From the NCBI RefSeq assembly GCF_009753675.1, contig NZ_WQLV01000006.1, positions 62,001 through 126,000 on the forward strand: 64,000 nucleotides of DNA. The letters run 5' to 3'. Made by a program: the position numbers and the translations under genes. The notes under the pieces are model-generated. The model was not told where the DNA came from. It saw only the letters and a program-made list of their open reading frames with translations, and ran no database searches. Below, piece by piece: positions 53,134 through 62,611 of this stretch (the stretch's first letter is position 1; each line of letters opens with the position of its first letter). Source of the stretch: Parasedimentitalea huanghaiensis (GTDB taxonomy: Bacteria > Pseudomonadota > Alphaproteobacteria > Rhodobacterales > Rhodobacteraceae).

Positions 53134-54141
53134 TTAGAAGTTGAAGCGAGCACCGAAGTCCGCACGTGTTGTGGAAGTACCAGCACCAGTTTTGGAGTTA
53201 CCGATACCGCCACGCAGGGAGACACCGCCGCCCAGGTCGTGGTTTACACCGATACCGTACTGCTGACGGTCGCCAGTGCCGGAACCGTCACCGTAGGTGA
53301 AGCCGATCGAAGTAGCCGAAGATACGTCGTAAGTACCTGAAATACCGTAGAAGGTGTCGGAAGTCGTTGCGTCTGCAACACCAGCAGCGTTCACGCTTTC
53401 GTCACCAACGATCAGGTTACCCGAGAAAGCACCCCAGGAACCGCCCAAAGTCAAGACCAGGATGTCCTGCTTAACTGTGGTGTCAGTTTCACCATAACCC
53501 AGAGCGGCTGTGATGTTGCCGAATGTGTAAGCAGCGTGGATGTCCCAACGGTCGCCAACCAGAGCAGTTGTCGAAGTACCGCTAGCGGAAGAAGCTTGGT
53601 CGTAAGACGCAGCAACAGCGAAGTCACCCATGGCGTAACGAACATATACACCGTTCGAACCAGCACCACCGGAAGAATAACCCAGGAAGCTATAGTTAGC
53701 AGCAGAGTACTGACCAACGAAGTATTCCAGGCCGATTTCTTCACCGTAGTAGCCAGGCATGTTGTCGATCGCACCAGCAACGTTACCTACGTCAACGCGC
53801 AGACCTTCGTACTCAACCGAGAAACGAGCGCCGTTCAGGCCAGCTGCACCTGCTTCACCGCGAGAGGTTGGAGCAGTGTCGGAAGTCTGTTCGTCAGCTT
53901 GCAAACGAACACGAGCCGAGAAGCGTACGCCGCTGTCGGTTTCAGCAGAACCGTCGATGTTCATCCGGAAACGGTGAACGATGATAGTGTCGGAAGAACC
54001 GTTAAGTGTTGCTGTACCAGGTGTGCCAGCATTTTCCTCGTACGAGATACCAAAACGGCCGTAACCGCTGAAGTTGATGTCGGCAGCTGCCATGCCTGCG
54101 GTGGCGATCAGCGCTGTCGAAGCGAAGAGAATCTTTTTCAT
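53134..54141 (-). CDS. Outer-membrane porin
   Basis: 335 aa with signal peptide residues 1-20 (GMAAA-D) and a beta-barrel pattern of alternating strands. NINFSGYGRFGISYEENAG begins the barrel and TTRADFGARFNF with a terminal Phe closes it. It is a general-diffusion porin of the Rhodobacter type, typically trimeric and abundant. Codon use is strongly biased, as expected for high expression. GAGGG precedes the ATG. A 280-base leader/promoter region with repeats lies upstream. Confidence 0.94.
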   Translation of the reverse strand: MKKILFASTALIATAGMAAADINFSGYGRFGISYEENAGTPGTATLNGSSDTIIVHRFRMNIDGSAETDSGVRFSARVRLQADEQTSDTAPTSRGEAGAAGLNGARFSVEYEGLRVDVGNVAGAIDNMPGYYGEEIGLEYFVGQYSAANYSFLGYSSGGAGSNGVYVRYAMGDFAVAASYDQASSASGTSTTALVGDRWDIHAAYTFGNITAALGYGETDTTVKQDILVLTLGGSWGAFSGNLIVGDESVNAAGVADATTSDTFYGISGTYDVSSATSIGFTYGDGSGTGDRQQYGIGVNHDLGGGVSLRGGIGNSKTGAGTSTTRADFGARFNF

Positions 54142-54232
54142 AGTCTTTTTCCCTCGGGTTTAGATTTCTATTCAAACAAGAACCAAACGGAACAAGTCTG
54201 AGTACGATCCTCGTTTCGCTCTTTTTGGGGTC

Positions 54233-54260
54233 ATGGTGCAAGGGCCAGCTAAGGCACCAT
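54233..54260. promoter_or_regulatory. Inverted repeat in the porin upstream region
   Basis: ATGGTGC (54233-54239) and GCACCAT (54254-54260) form a perfect 7-bp inverted repeat 92 bases before the porin start. The partial copy TTGGTGCAAGG is repeated around 54272. It may be a binding site for an osmotic or envelope regulator. Confidence 0.3.
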
Positions 54261-54421
54261 TCTTTTCGCGCTAAAGTTGGTGCAAGGATGTCACAGTGTG
54301 TTAACCCTTGGAGGCTGAAGTATCCTACTAATAGCTAAGACTCTTAAAGAATAAGCTTGTTGCAGCCCGATGCCTTGGCTAGGACTACTGCGCAACCAAT
54401 CTAGAAACGGAACTGCCTAAT

Positions 54422-54910
54422 ATGCGCTGGCTCAAGGTTATTGGACTATTTTCACTACTGACTGCGATCAGCGGCTGTGGCCTGTTTAACGGTAAAGGTA
54501 GTGATACTGCCTCCACCTATAATGAGAATGTTGTTGGCGGGAACCCCGCCGACCCTGAATTCACTGAAGGCTCATCCATTTTTGACCTTTTTGGCCCAAA
54601 CGACGCCGAACAGACCGTGCAGGTAAATCGCTATCTCTGGAACGCGTCGCTAGATGTGCTGGATTTCCTACCTGTGCAGTCGGTTGATCCCTTTACCGGA
54701 GTAATCATCACTGGGTTTGGCACCCCTCCGGGTGGCGGTCGGTCTTATCGTGCGACAGTACATATTAAAGATCCCGCACTGGATGCGCGGTCCCTAAATG
54801 TATCACTGCACAGCAAGGGTGGACCCGTTAGCGCCAGCACAACCCGTGCGGTGGAGGATGCCATATTGTCGCGGGCGCGTCAGCTGCGGATTGCAGACAC
54901 AAAGTTCTAA
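54422..54910 (+). CDS. DUF3576 lipoprotein
   Basis: 162 aa with a lipobox (ISGCGLF, lipidated Cys near residue 19). The signature is the segment VNRYLWNASLDVLDFLPVQS followed by VDPFTGVIITGFGTPPGGG, known from alphaproteobacterial DUF3576 proteins that sit beside leuS. Function unknown; envelope location inferred. No good ribosome site is visible. Followed by a terminator before leuS. Confidence 0.88.
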   Translation: MRWLKVIGLFSLLTAISGCGLFNGKGSDTASTYNENVVGGNPADPEFTEGSSIFDLFGPNDAEQTVQVNRYLWNASLDVLDFLPVQSVDPFTGVIITGFGTPPGGGRSYRATVHIKDPALDARSLNVSLHSKGGPVSASTTRAVEDAILSRARQLRIADTKF

Positions 54911-54953
54911 TTCGCTGCGCTCTGGAATATGGCCAAAAATCTCAGTATTACAG

Positions 54954-54979
54954 CGCCGGGTCTTGCACCCGGCGTTTTT
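54954..54979 (+). terminator. Terminator between DUF3576 gene and leuS
   Basis: CGCCGGGT / ACCCGGCG is a perfect 8-bp stem with a CTTGC loop, followed by TTTTT. leuS then starts 19 bases later at 54998, so it needs its own promoter or read-through. Confidence 0.8.
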
Positions 54980-54997
54980 ATTCAAAGGACCGCACTG

Positions 54998-57547
54998 ATG
55001 TCGCGTTACGAAGCCTCCGAAATCGAAGCAAAATGGCAAGCGGCCTGGGAAAAGGCCGGAATCTTTCAGGCCAAGCGCACGGCTGATAAGCCGAAGTATT
55101 ATGTGCTGGAGATGTTCCCCTACCCGTCGGGCCGCATCCACATGGGCCATGTACGCAATTACACTATGGGTGATGTTGTCGCGCGCTATAAGATGGCAAC
55201 CGGCCATAACGTGCTGCACCCGATGGGATGGGATGCTTTTGGATTGCCTGCGGAAAACGCGGCCATCGCTATTGGCGGCCATCCGAAAGAGTGGACTTAT
55301 AACAACATTGCCGACATGCGTGGCCAGATGAAGCCACTGGGCCTGTCGATTGACTGGTCCCGTGAATTTGCTACCTGTGATCCGGATTACTACGGCCAGC
55401 AGCAGTCCTTATTCCTTGATTTCCTTGATAAAGGTCTGGTTTACCGCAAAAATGCAGTGGTGAACTGGGATCCGGTTGATTTGACCGTTCTAGCCAACGA
55501 ACAGGTCGAGGCTGGCCGCGGCTGGCGTTCGGGCGCATTGGTAGAGCGGCGCGAGCTGACCCAGTGGTTCTTTAAGATCTCGGATTTTTCAGACGAGTTG
55601 CTGACTGCGCTGGACGGTTTGGACAACTGGCCTGCCAAGGTGCGGTTGATGCAGGAAAACTGGATCGGCAAATCTCGTGGTTTGCAGTTTTCGTTCGAGC
55701 GCACAGACGGCGGCGAGCCGATCGAGGTCTATACGACCCGCCCAGACACACTGAACGGAGCCTCCTTTGTAGGCATCTCCCCAGACCACCCAATTGCCAA
55801 GCAGCTAGAAGCGGACAGGCCAGAAATGGCTGATTTCCTGGCTGAGTGCCGCAAGGGCGGCACCACCGAGGAAGCTATCGAAACTGCGCCCAAGCTGGGG
55901 TATGACACCGGTATCAGGGTCCAGCACCCATTGACCGGTGCCGAACTGCCGGTTTGGATCGCCAACTTTATTCTGATGGAATATGGCACCGGCGCGATTT
56001 TTGCCTGCCCCGCCCATGACCAGCGAGACCTTGATTTCTGCCGCAAATACGACCTGCCAGTAATCGACACCTTCTTTGCCCTCGACAACGACACGCCAGT
56101 CGGAACCGAAGCCTTTGTGCCTGCCAAATCCGAAAAGGTGCGCTGGGTTGATCACTTTGCCGGACTGACCGAGGCCACGGGCGAGGATGCGGTTAACACC
56201 ACCGTCGATTTTGCCGAAAAGGCTGGCTGGGGCACTGGGGTGACCAAATACCGGCTACGTGACTGGGGCCTGTCCCGGCAGCGATTCTGGGGCTGTCCGA
56301 TTCCCGTGGTCCATTGCGAGGCCTGTGGCGTCGTTCCAGAAAAGAAAGAGAATCTGCCGATCGAGCTGCCCGACGATGTCACCTTTGACAAGCCCGGCAA
56401 CCCGCTGAACTGGCACCCAACCTGGCGTGACTGCGCCTGCCCGTCCTGCGGTGAACCTGCCAAGCGCGAAACCGACACCATGGATACCTTTGTTGATTCG
56501 TCCTGGTATTTCGCGCGTTTCACCGCCCCTAATGCTGAAACGCCGACCGATTTGGCCGAGGCCGAGTACTGGATGAACGTCGATCAGTACATTGGCGGGA
56601 TTGAGCACGCGATTCTGCACCTGTTGTATTCGCGATTCTTTGCCCGTGCGATGCAGATTACGGGCCACCTGCCCGAAAGTGCCAAGGAACCGTTTGATGC
56701 CTTGTTCACCCAAGGCATGGTGACCCACGCGATCTATCAGACCGAAGGCGACAATGGTCGACCCAAATACCACTATCCCGAAAACATTGACCTGCGCGAA
56801 GGCAAAGCCTTCCTGAAGGATACTGGCGCCGAGGCCCAAGTGATTCCTTCAGCCAAGATGTCGAAGTCCAAGAACAACGTCGTCGATCCACTATCGATCA
56901 TCTCATCTTATGGCGCAGATACTGCTCGTTGGTTCATGTTGTCCGATTCTCCTCCGGAACGCGATGTGGAATGGACAGCCTCGGGCGCCGAAGCCTCGTT
57001 CAAACATCTGAACCGGGTTTGGAACCTGTGCGACAAAATCGGCGAAATGGATCCTGCGGCTAAGGGTGATGGCGACGAAGCCTTGTTGCGGGCAACGCAC
57101 AAGGCCATCGACGATGTAACCAACGGAATCGATAGTTTTGGCTTCAACGCCGCGATTGCCAAGCTTTATGGCTTCACTAACCTGTTGGCCAAATCCAAGG
57201 CCGGCGCCGCAGCCCAAAAGCAAGCAATCATGACGCTAGCTCAGCTGATGTCACCTATGACACCGCACCTAGCTGAAGACATCTGGGCCCATCAGGGCGG
57301 CGAAGGTTTGATCACTGTCGCACCATGGCCTGTGGCCGATCCGGCAATGCTGATTGACGACACCGTCACGATGCCAATCCAGATCAATGGCAAGCGCCGC
57401 GCAGAAATCAGCGTACCCAAGGACATGGACAAAGCTGAGGTTGAAAAAATCGCGCTGGCAACGGAAGCTGTGCAAAAGGCGCTGAATGGCGGCGCCCCAA
57501 AGAAGGTGATCGTGGTGCCCGGACGTATCGTAAATGTCGTTGCTTGA
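54998..57547 (+). CDS. leuS: Leucyl-tRNA synthetase
   Basis: 849 aa from ATG 54998 with AAGGACC upstream; the longer frame reads through the terminator hairpin and is spurious. Class I synthetase. HIGH motif as HMGH (48-51) in [24 protein letters not shown] at 620-624, and an inserted CP1 editing domain with [20 protein letters not shown] near 245. C-terminal anticodon-binding part [10 protein letters not shown]. The stop lies 14 bases inside the next gene, lptE. Confidence 0.97.
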   Translation: MSRYEASEIEAKWQAAWEKAGIFQAKRTADKPKYYVLEMFPYPSGRIHMGHVRNYTMGDVVARYKMATGHNVLHPMGWDAFGLPAENAAIAIGGHPKEWTYNNIADMRGQMKPLGLSIDWSREFATCDPDYYGQQQSLFLDFLDKGLVYRKNAVVNWDPVDLTVLANEQVEAGRGWRSGALVERRELTQWFFKISDFSDELLTALDGLDNWPAKVRLMQENWIGKSRGLQFSFERTDGGEPIEVYTTRPDTLNGASFVGISPDHPIAKQLEADRPEMADFLAECRKGGTTEEAIETAPKLGYDTGIRVQHPLTGAELPVWIANFILMEYGTGAIFACPAHDQRDLDFCRKYDLPVIDTFFALDNDTPVGTEAFVPAKSEKVRWVDHFAGLTEATGEDAVNTTVDFAEKAGWGTGVTKYRLRDWGLSRQRFWGCPIPVVHCEACGVVPEKKENLPIELPDDVTFDKPGNPLNWHPTWRDCACPSCGEPAKRETDTMDTFVDSSWYFARFTAPNAETPTDLAEAEYWMNVDQYIGGIEHAILHLLYSRFFARAMQITGHLPESAKEPFDALFTQGMVTHAIYQTEGDNGRPKYHYPENIDLREGKAFLKDTGAEAQVIPSAKMSKSKNNVVDPLSIISSYGADTARWFMLSDSPPERDVEWTASGAEASFKHLNRVWNLCDKIGEMDPAAKGDGDEALLRATHKAIDDVTNGIDSFGFNAAIAKLYGFTNLLAKSKAGAAAQKQAIMTLAQLMSPMTPHLAEDIWAHQGGEGLITVAPWPVADPAMLIDDTVTMPIQINGKRRAEISVPKDMDKAEVEKIALATEAVQKALNGGAPKKVIVVPGRIVNVVA

Positions 57548-58091
57548 TCGCAGAACTCTGCTAACGCTGCTGGCGCCTTTGGCGCTGGCGGCCTGCGGTT
57601 TCACCCCGGTTCACGCCCCTGGTGGTACCGGCGACGCGCTATATGGCCAGATCACGATTCAGGCACCCCAGGACATCCCCTCGACCAGCGAGGTTGATTC
57701 CTACTTGCTGGTACAGAAGCTGGAACAACGACTGGGTCGAACGAGTGCTGGCCGTTATCAGTTAGATCTGACGCTTGGCACCCACGATGAAGGCCAGGCA
57801 ATCACTGCGGACGCCCAAACTATTCGTTATTCCATTGTTGGCAAAGCCAGTTACACACTGACGCGCCTATCTGATGGAAAAGTGGTTTCCAGCGGCGACG
57901 AAGACGCGTTCACCGGCTACTCTGCCATTGGCTCGACAGTTGAAACACTGGCGGGTGAACGCGATGCGCATCAACGTTTGATGGTTATTTTGGCTGACCA
58001 AATTACCACCCGCATTCTAACCACCGTAGATCTGTCAGCCAGTTCCGCAGCAGAATCTGCCCCTCCCTCACTTTTACCCCCGCCAACATGA
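57534..58091 (+). CDS. lptE: LPS-assembly lipoprotein LptE
   Basis: 185 aa with a lipobox ([16 protein letters not shown]). LptE plugs the LptD barrel that inserts lipopolysaccharide in the outer membrane. The region [20 protein letters not shown] and the [20 protein letters not shown] strand fit the family. The frame begins 14 bases inside leuS and ends four bases into holA, typical of alphaproteobacterial leuS-lptE-holA order. Confidence 0.92.
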   Translation: MSLLDRRTLLTLLAPLALAACGFTPVHAPGGTGDALYGQITIQAPQDIPSTSEVDSYLLVQKLEQRLGRTSAGRYQLDLTLGTHDEGQAITADAQTIRYSIVGKASYTLTRLSDGKVVSSGDEDAFTGYSAIGSTVETLAGERDAHQRLMVILADQITTRILTTVDLSASSAAESAPPSLLPPPT

Positions 58092-59116
58092 AGCTGAGCC
58101 CGCGTGACGCCGACGGCTACTTTGCCCGCCCCGACCCGGAGAAAGCCGGACTGTTGATCTATGGCGGTGATGCGATGCGGGTGGCACTGAAAAGGCAACA
58201 AACGCTTTCGGCGCTGCTCGGCACTAGTGCCGAGGAAGAAATGCGCCTGACCCGAATGCCCGCGGGCGGGTTGCGCAAAGACCCGGCACAGTTGCTGGAC
58301 GCCGTGAAGGCAGTGGGATTTTTCCCTGGCATCCGCGCGGTGTTCGTCGAAGAGGCCAACGATCAGGCTGCCCCGGCCATTCTCGCCGCGCTGGACGAAT
58401 GGCAGCCCGGCGATGCACAAATCATTGTTACTGGTGGCCAACTAAAAGCGACGTCAAAACTACGCAAAGGATTTGAGGGTCACCGCAACGCCTACGCAGT
58501 AGGTATCTATGATGACCCGCCCTCCCGTGCCGAAATCGAGCGTATTCTGGCCGCAGCCTCTATTCGTGACGTCCCCGGCGACAGCATGTCAGCGCTGACC
58601 GATATTGCAAATGACATCGGCCCCGGTGATTTCTCAAGGATGATTGAAAAACTATCCCTCTATAAACATGGAGATACCAGCCCGCTGTCGCTAGACGACA
58701 TCGACGCCGTCGCGCCACAATCCACCGAAGCCGCACTGGATGATGTGCTGAATGTCGTCGCCGAAGGCCATAGTGGCGAGATCGGTCCTCTGATTCGCCG
58801 CCTGCAATCGCAAGGCGCCAACGCGGTAACGCTGTGCATTGGTGCCACACGGCATTTTCGCACGCTATATACCTGTGCTTCACATCCAGGTGGAGCCGCG
58901 CAGGGTATTGGCCGATTGCGCCCGCCCCTGTATGGAAAACGCCGCGACCGGGTGTTGCGTCAGGCCCAAAACTGGGGCGTAGACCGGTTGGAAACTGCCC
59001 TGACTCTCTTAACCGACACTGACTTGCAACTAAGATCAGCCGGGCAAACAGCTCCAGCACTGGCGTTGATGGAGCGGGCTTTGATCCGGCTGGCTATGCT
59101 GGGCCGCGTGCGCTGA
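58088..59116 (+). CDS. holA: DNA polymerase III subunit delta
   Basis: 342 aa. Clamp-loader subunit that opens the beta clamp. Recognised by overall length and pattern (LLIYGGDAMRVALKRQQTLS, FFPGIRAVFVEEANDQAAPA, and the C-terminal NRRL-like RQAQNWGVDRLETALTLLTD). No Walker box, as expected for delta. ATGA overlap with lptE couples translation. Confidence 0.93.
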   Translation: MKLSPRDADGYFARPDPEKAGLLIYGGDAMRVALKRQQTLSALLGTSAEEEMRLTRMPAGGLRKDPAQLLDAVKAVGFFPGIRAVFVEEANDQAAPAILAALDEWQPGDAQIIVTGGQLKATSKLRKGFEGHRNAYAVGIYDDPPSRAEIERILAAASIRDVPGDSMSALTDIANDIGPGDFSRMIEKLSLYKHGDTSPLSLDDIDAVAPQSTEAALDDVLNVVAEGHSGEIGPLIRRLQSQGANAVTLCIGATRHFRTLYTCASHPGGAAQGIGRLRPPLYGKRRDRVLRQAQNWGVDRLETALTLLTDTDLQLRSAGQTAPALALMERALIRLAMLGRVR

Positions 59117-59176
59117 TCCCCCTTGACCTTAGCGCGTCACCTCGCATTGTGGCGCTCTACATATCAGGGGATCAGA

Positions 59177-59773
59177 ATGTACAAACTCTACGGAACAGTC
59201 AGAAGCCGCGCCTTTCGCGTTCTTTGGATGCTGGAAGAACTTGGTGAGCCTTATGAGCTAATCGAGGCCGGGCCACATCACCCCGAGGTTCTGGCGCTGA
59301 ATACATCCGGCAAGATCCCAGTTCTGGTAGACGGCGACGCAGTCATCACGGATTCCACGGCTATGCTTACCTATCTGGCTGACAAACATGGAAAGCTGAC
59401 CTCTCCGGCTGGTACCGTTGATCGTGCACATCAGGATGCCTTGACCCACACATTGCTGGACGAATTCGACTCGATCCTGTGGACCGCAGCCCGCCACAAC
59501 ATGAAGTATCTGCCAAAAGAGCATCAGATGCCTGAAATCGCGGCGAGTTCAAAATGGGAATTTGAGCGCAATCTTAGCCGTCTGTCTGACCGTTTTTCCG
59601 GGCCATTCCTGCAGGGTGACAGCTTTACCATTGCCGATATTGTGGCCACCCACTGCCTGAATTGGGCGCTGGTTGCCGACTTTCCGGTCAGCGACAAAAC
59701 CCTGCGTACTTATGCCAAAGAAATGCGCGAGCGCGAGGGTTTCAAGCGAGCCTTTGCTCACCTGAAGGATTAA
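59177..59773 (+). CDS. Glutathione S-transferase
   Basis: 198 aa from ATG 59177 (AGGGGA nine bases upstream). Thioredoxin-fold N-terminal half MYKLYGTVRSRAFRVLWMLE with the SGKIPVL and VITDSTAMLTYLADKHG motifs, then a helical C-terminal half (SFTIADIVATHCLNWAL). The likely catalytic residue is a Ser or Tyr near position 10. Detoxifies electrophiles or repairs glutathione adducts. Monocistronic between holA and a convergent flavoprotein. Confidence 0.92.
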   Translation: MYKLYGTVRSRAFRVLWMLEELGEPYELIEAGPHHPEVLALNTSGKIPVLVDGDAVITDSTAMLTYLADKHGKLTSPAGTVDRAHQDALTHTLLDEFDSILWTAARHNMKYLPKEHQMPEIAASSKWEFERNLSRLSDRFSGPFLQGDSFTIADIVATHCLNWALVADFPVSDKTLRTYAKEMREREGFKRAFAHLKD

Positions 59774-59836
59774 CTTAGCTTAATCTAGACCAGTCTGGGC
59801 GCGCACCAGACTGGCCAACTTTTGAGGTATTGGGTT

Positions 59837-61027
59837 CTATGGCTCGCTCAGATATTGCGCCGCAGCGCGTCCGGCCCAACGCCCGGTGGCCAAACATCCC
59901 GTCAACAGATAACCGCCGGTTGGAGCTTCCCAGTCCAACATTTCTCCAGCGCAGAATACTCCGGGGATCTTTTTCAACATTAACCCGTCGTCCAGAGCCG
60001 TCTGCGCGACTCCCCCAGCTGTTGAAATCGCTTCGTCGATAGGGCGCAGTCCGGAATGTTTCACGGCCAGTGCTTTGATCAGCCGGGCCAGTTCTTGTGG
60101 AGCTTGCGGTAATGGGCGGCCGAATTCCTGCAACAGCGCGATGCGGGCTGGATCAAGTTTCAACATTTTGCGCAAATGGTTGGCTAAGCTTGCCTTACCA
60201 CGCGGTCGCGTCAACCGCTGCGCGACCTCGTCCTCTTCCAAATCGGGCAGCAGATCCAGCACCAGTGGCGCTCCCTCCCGCACGCCAGCACTGATGGAAT
60301 AGATGCCGCCGCCTTCGAGACCACGTTGCGAAATCACTGCTTCGCCCCGCGAGACTAGTGCGCCAGCTTGCAGTGAAATCCCTTTGATCGGTGCGCCGAA
60401 CCTGGCTGCCATATGATCTGACCAGTTGACCAGAAGTCCCGCATTTGCGGGCTGAAACGGTGCCAATTCAACCCCCTTGCCCGATAGCAGAGATGTCCAA
60501 GCTCCATCCGAACCCAGTCGAGACCAACTTGCACCCCCCAGGGCCAACACAGTGACACTGGCATCGACATTCTGTGACCCATCTGGCGTCTCAAACTTTA
60601 AGGCTCCACCATCCCAGCCAGACCACCGCCAACGCGTGCGGCGCTGCACATCTTTCTGATCCAGCTCGAGCAACCACGCTCGCAACAGCGGTGAAGACTT
60701 CATTACTTTGGGAAACACTCGGCCTGTACTGCCGGTGAATATCTCAATTCCTAGGCGGCGCGCCCAGGTCTGCACAGCTGCACCATCAAACTCGCGCAAC
60801 ATTGGCGTCAGCCACTCTGCAGCCGCACCGAAATTGTGAATCAACTCGTCAAATTCTTCATCTTTGGTAAGATTCAAGCCAGATTTACCAGCCATCAGCA
60901 GCTTACGCGCAACCGACGGCTTAGCCTCACACAGCAACACCGAATGGCCTGCCTGCGCCAACTCATCGGCAGCCATCAGCCCTGCCGGCCCGGTCCCGAT
61001 CACCACTGCATCAAATTGCTCTGCCAT
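59837..61027 (-). CDS. TIGR03862-type flavoprotein (HI0933-like)
   Basis: 396 aa from ATG 61027 with AAGGAGA upstream. FAD-dependent protein of the HI0933/YhiN group. FAD motif AVVIGTGPAGLMAADELAQA at the N-terminus, AGKSGLNLTKDE next, TGSTGRVFPKVMKSSPLLRA in the middle, and the C-terminal FCAGEMLDWEAPTGGYLLTG. Function not established; some relatives reduce or isomerise unknown substrates. Cytosolic. Confidence 0.9.
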   Translation of the reverse strand: MAEQFDAVVIGTGPAGLMAADELAQAGHSVLLCEAKPSVARKLLMAGKSGLNLTKDEEFDELIHNFGAAAEWLTPMLREFDGAAVQTWARRLGIEIFTGSTGRVFPKVMKSSPLLRAWLLELDQKDVQRRTRWRWSGWDGGALKFETPDGSQNVDASVTVLALGGASWSRLGSDGAWTSLLSGKGVELAPFQPANAGLLVNWSDHMAARFGAPIKGISLQAGALVSRGEAVISQRGLEGGGIYSISAGVREGAPLVLDLLPDLEEDEVAQRLTRPRGKASLANHLRKMLKLDPARIALLQEFGRPLPQAPQELARLIKALAVKHSGLRPIDEAISTAGGVAQTALDDGLMLKKIPGVFCAGEMLDWEAPTGGYLLTGCLATGRWAGRAAAQYLSEP

Positions 61028-61114
61028 CACCGTCTCCTTGCCAAAGCGTAGCCCGGCGCATTTTTCGTTAGAAGTGAGCCAAGAGACACACCTATGCCCA
61101 CCCGGACGTGTAAC

Positions 61115-61732
61115 TTAGGCATCACTGCACATCGACAGAATTTTCTCGGCGATTTCAGGCTTCGCCGCTAAACTGTCTGTCAGCAAATCGCGCGCAGTTT
61201 GTATCAACATTGCAGGCTCTACGATTTTATCGATCAGCCCATATTCATAAGCCGTTTGCGCAGTGATCTTCTGACCAGCCACCAATACCATTTTTGTGCG
61301 GGATGGCCCGATTAGCGCCGCCATCCGTTTAACGTCCGAGGGTTGCGGCAAGTAACCAAGCTTCATCACTGGATAGAACACCTTGGCACTGGGCACAGAA
61401 ATACGCAGATCGCAAGCCAATGCCATACCGTTAGCCCCCCCTGCCAGGGTCCCGTTCAACACTGCAACCGTCAGACAGGGAAGTGCAGCTATGGCAGCAG
61501 ACAGCTGTTCCCACAAAGGGGACAGCGCCAATCCAGCTGCGGCTTCGTCCAGATCGGCACCAGCACTAAACACCTTGCCCGTGCCCGTCAAAATCAACCC
61601 GCGTGCCTCGGTGGCGCGGTGAGCAATTTCCAACAACTGCTCGAGCATCACTGTCGTCAGCGCATTGACCTTTTCCGGGCGATTGATCGTTACAATCCAC
61701 AGCCCGGATTTTTCGACCGTTAGATCGATCAC
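61115..61732 (-). CDS. Enoyl-CoA hydratase/isomerase family protein
   Basis: 205 aa, shorter than the usual 255-260, lacking part of the C-terminal trimerisation helix region. Crotonase fold with oxyanion-hole motifs TGTGKVFSAGADLDEAAAG and NGTLAGGANGMALACDLRIS; the two catalytic glutamates of hydratases are not obvious, so it may be an isomerase or another crotonase type. GTG start overlaps the stop of the SDR upstream by four bases, so the two are co-translated. Confidence 0.87.
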   Translation of the reverse strand: MIDLTVEKSGLWIVTINRPEKVNALTTVMLEQLLEIAHRATEARGLILTGTGKVFSAGADLDEAAAGLALSPLWEQLSAAIAALPCLTVAVLNGTLAGGANGMALACDLRISVPSAKVFYPVMKLGYLPQPSDVKRMAALIGPSRTKMVLVAGQKITAQTAYEYGLIDKIVEPAMLIQTARDLLTDSLAAKPEIAEKILSMCSDA

Positions 61733-62478
61733 TCTAGGCCAACCCGTTTACGGATCTCATCATCTCGCAAAGAGATTTCACTGCCAACGAATTCGTCTGC
61801 GTCCGGCGTGCACATCCATAACAACACCCTGGCCGGCCATTCTACGGGGGCGTGATCTTCCCAGTTCAGCTCGCTCACCCGGTTAATTCCACTCGCCTTG
61901 ATTTCGCGCTGCATTTCGGTGGCAACCGTGCCGGGAGACAGGCCGATGGCACGGATGCCATTGCCGCGCTCTTCCAGGTCCAACGCCCTGTTCAACATCG
62001 CCGCTCCAGCCTTGGAGGTACAATAGGCACTCCAGCCTTCAAGCGGGTTATGAGCCGCACCTGAGCTCACCGTCAGGACCGTGCCGCCACCAGCAGCCTT
62101 CATCAGCGGAACAGCTGCGCGCATGCCGTTGAACACACCTTTGATGTTGATGTCCGAGACCAAACCCCATTCGTCCGGATCAGTTTCAACCAGTGAAGCC
62201 ATTGGTTTCAGGACCCCGGCATTGTTGATCAGCACATCTAACGAGCCAAAATGTTCGACAGTCTGCTGCACCGCCGCCTCGACCGCTGCGTAGTCGGCAA
62301 CATCACAGGCCAGTGCCAGCGCGTTCCCGCCGATCTCTTCCGCAAGCGTATTCAGACTGTCTGCGCTCCTTGCCAGCAAGGCCACATTGGCACCTGCCGC
62401 AGCAAAGATCCGTGCAGTTTCTGCACCGATTCCCCGGCTAGCCCCGGTAATGAGAACCGTCTTGCCCTTGAATTCCAT
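61729..62478 (-). CDS. SDR family NAD(P)-dependent oxidoreductase
   Basis: 249 aa from ATG 62478; a TTG five codons upstream overlaps the GGAG ribosome site and is less likely. Motifs TGASRGIGAETARIFAAAG (cofactor), NNAGVLKP, and catalytic YCTSK near residue 153 with SSGAAHNPLEGWS before it. Operon with the short crotonase-like gene, suggesting acyl-CoA or hydroxy-acid substrates. Divergent from the DUF2125 gene. Confidence 0.92.
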   Translation of the reverse strand: MEFKGKTVLITGASRGIGAETARIFAAAGANVALLARSADSLNTLAEEIGGNALALACDVADYAAVEAAVQQTVEHFGSLDVLINNAGVLKPMASLVETDPDEWGLVSDINIKGVFNGMRAAVPLMKAAGGGTVLTVSSGAAHNPLEGWSAYCTSKAGAAMLNRALDLEERGNGIRAIGLSPGTVATEMQREIKASGINRVSELNWEDHAPVEWPARVLLWMCTPDADEFVGSEISLRDDEIRKRVGLE

Positions 62479-62611
62479 GAATTTTATCTCCAAATCACAT
62501 CTTCATTTCGTGGTAATATGTATAGGGGGGAACAGTCCAATGTCTGGCCCCTTGACGCAGGATACTCAACTGCCGACCATAGTCCCACCGATTAAAAAGA
62601 AAGGTTCTCTT

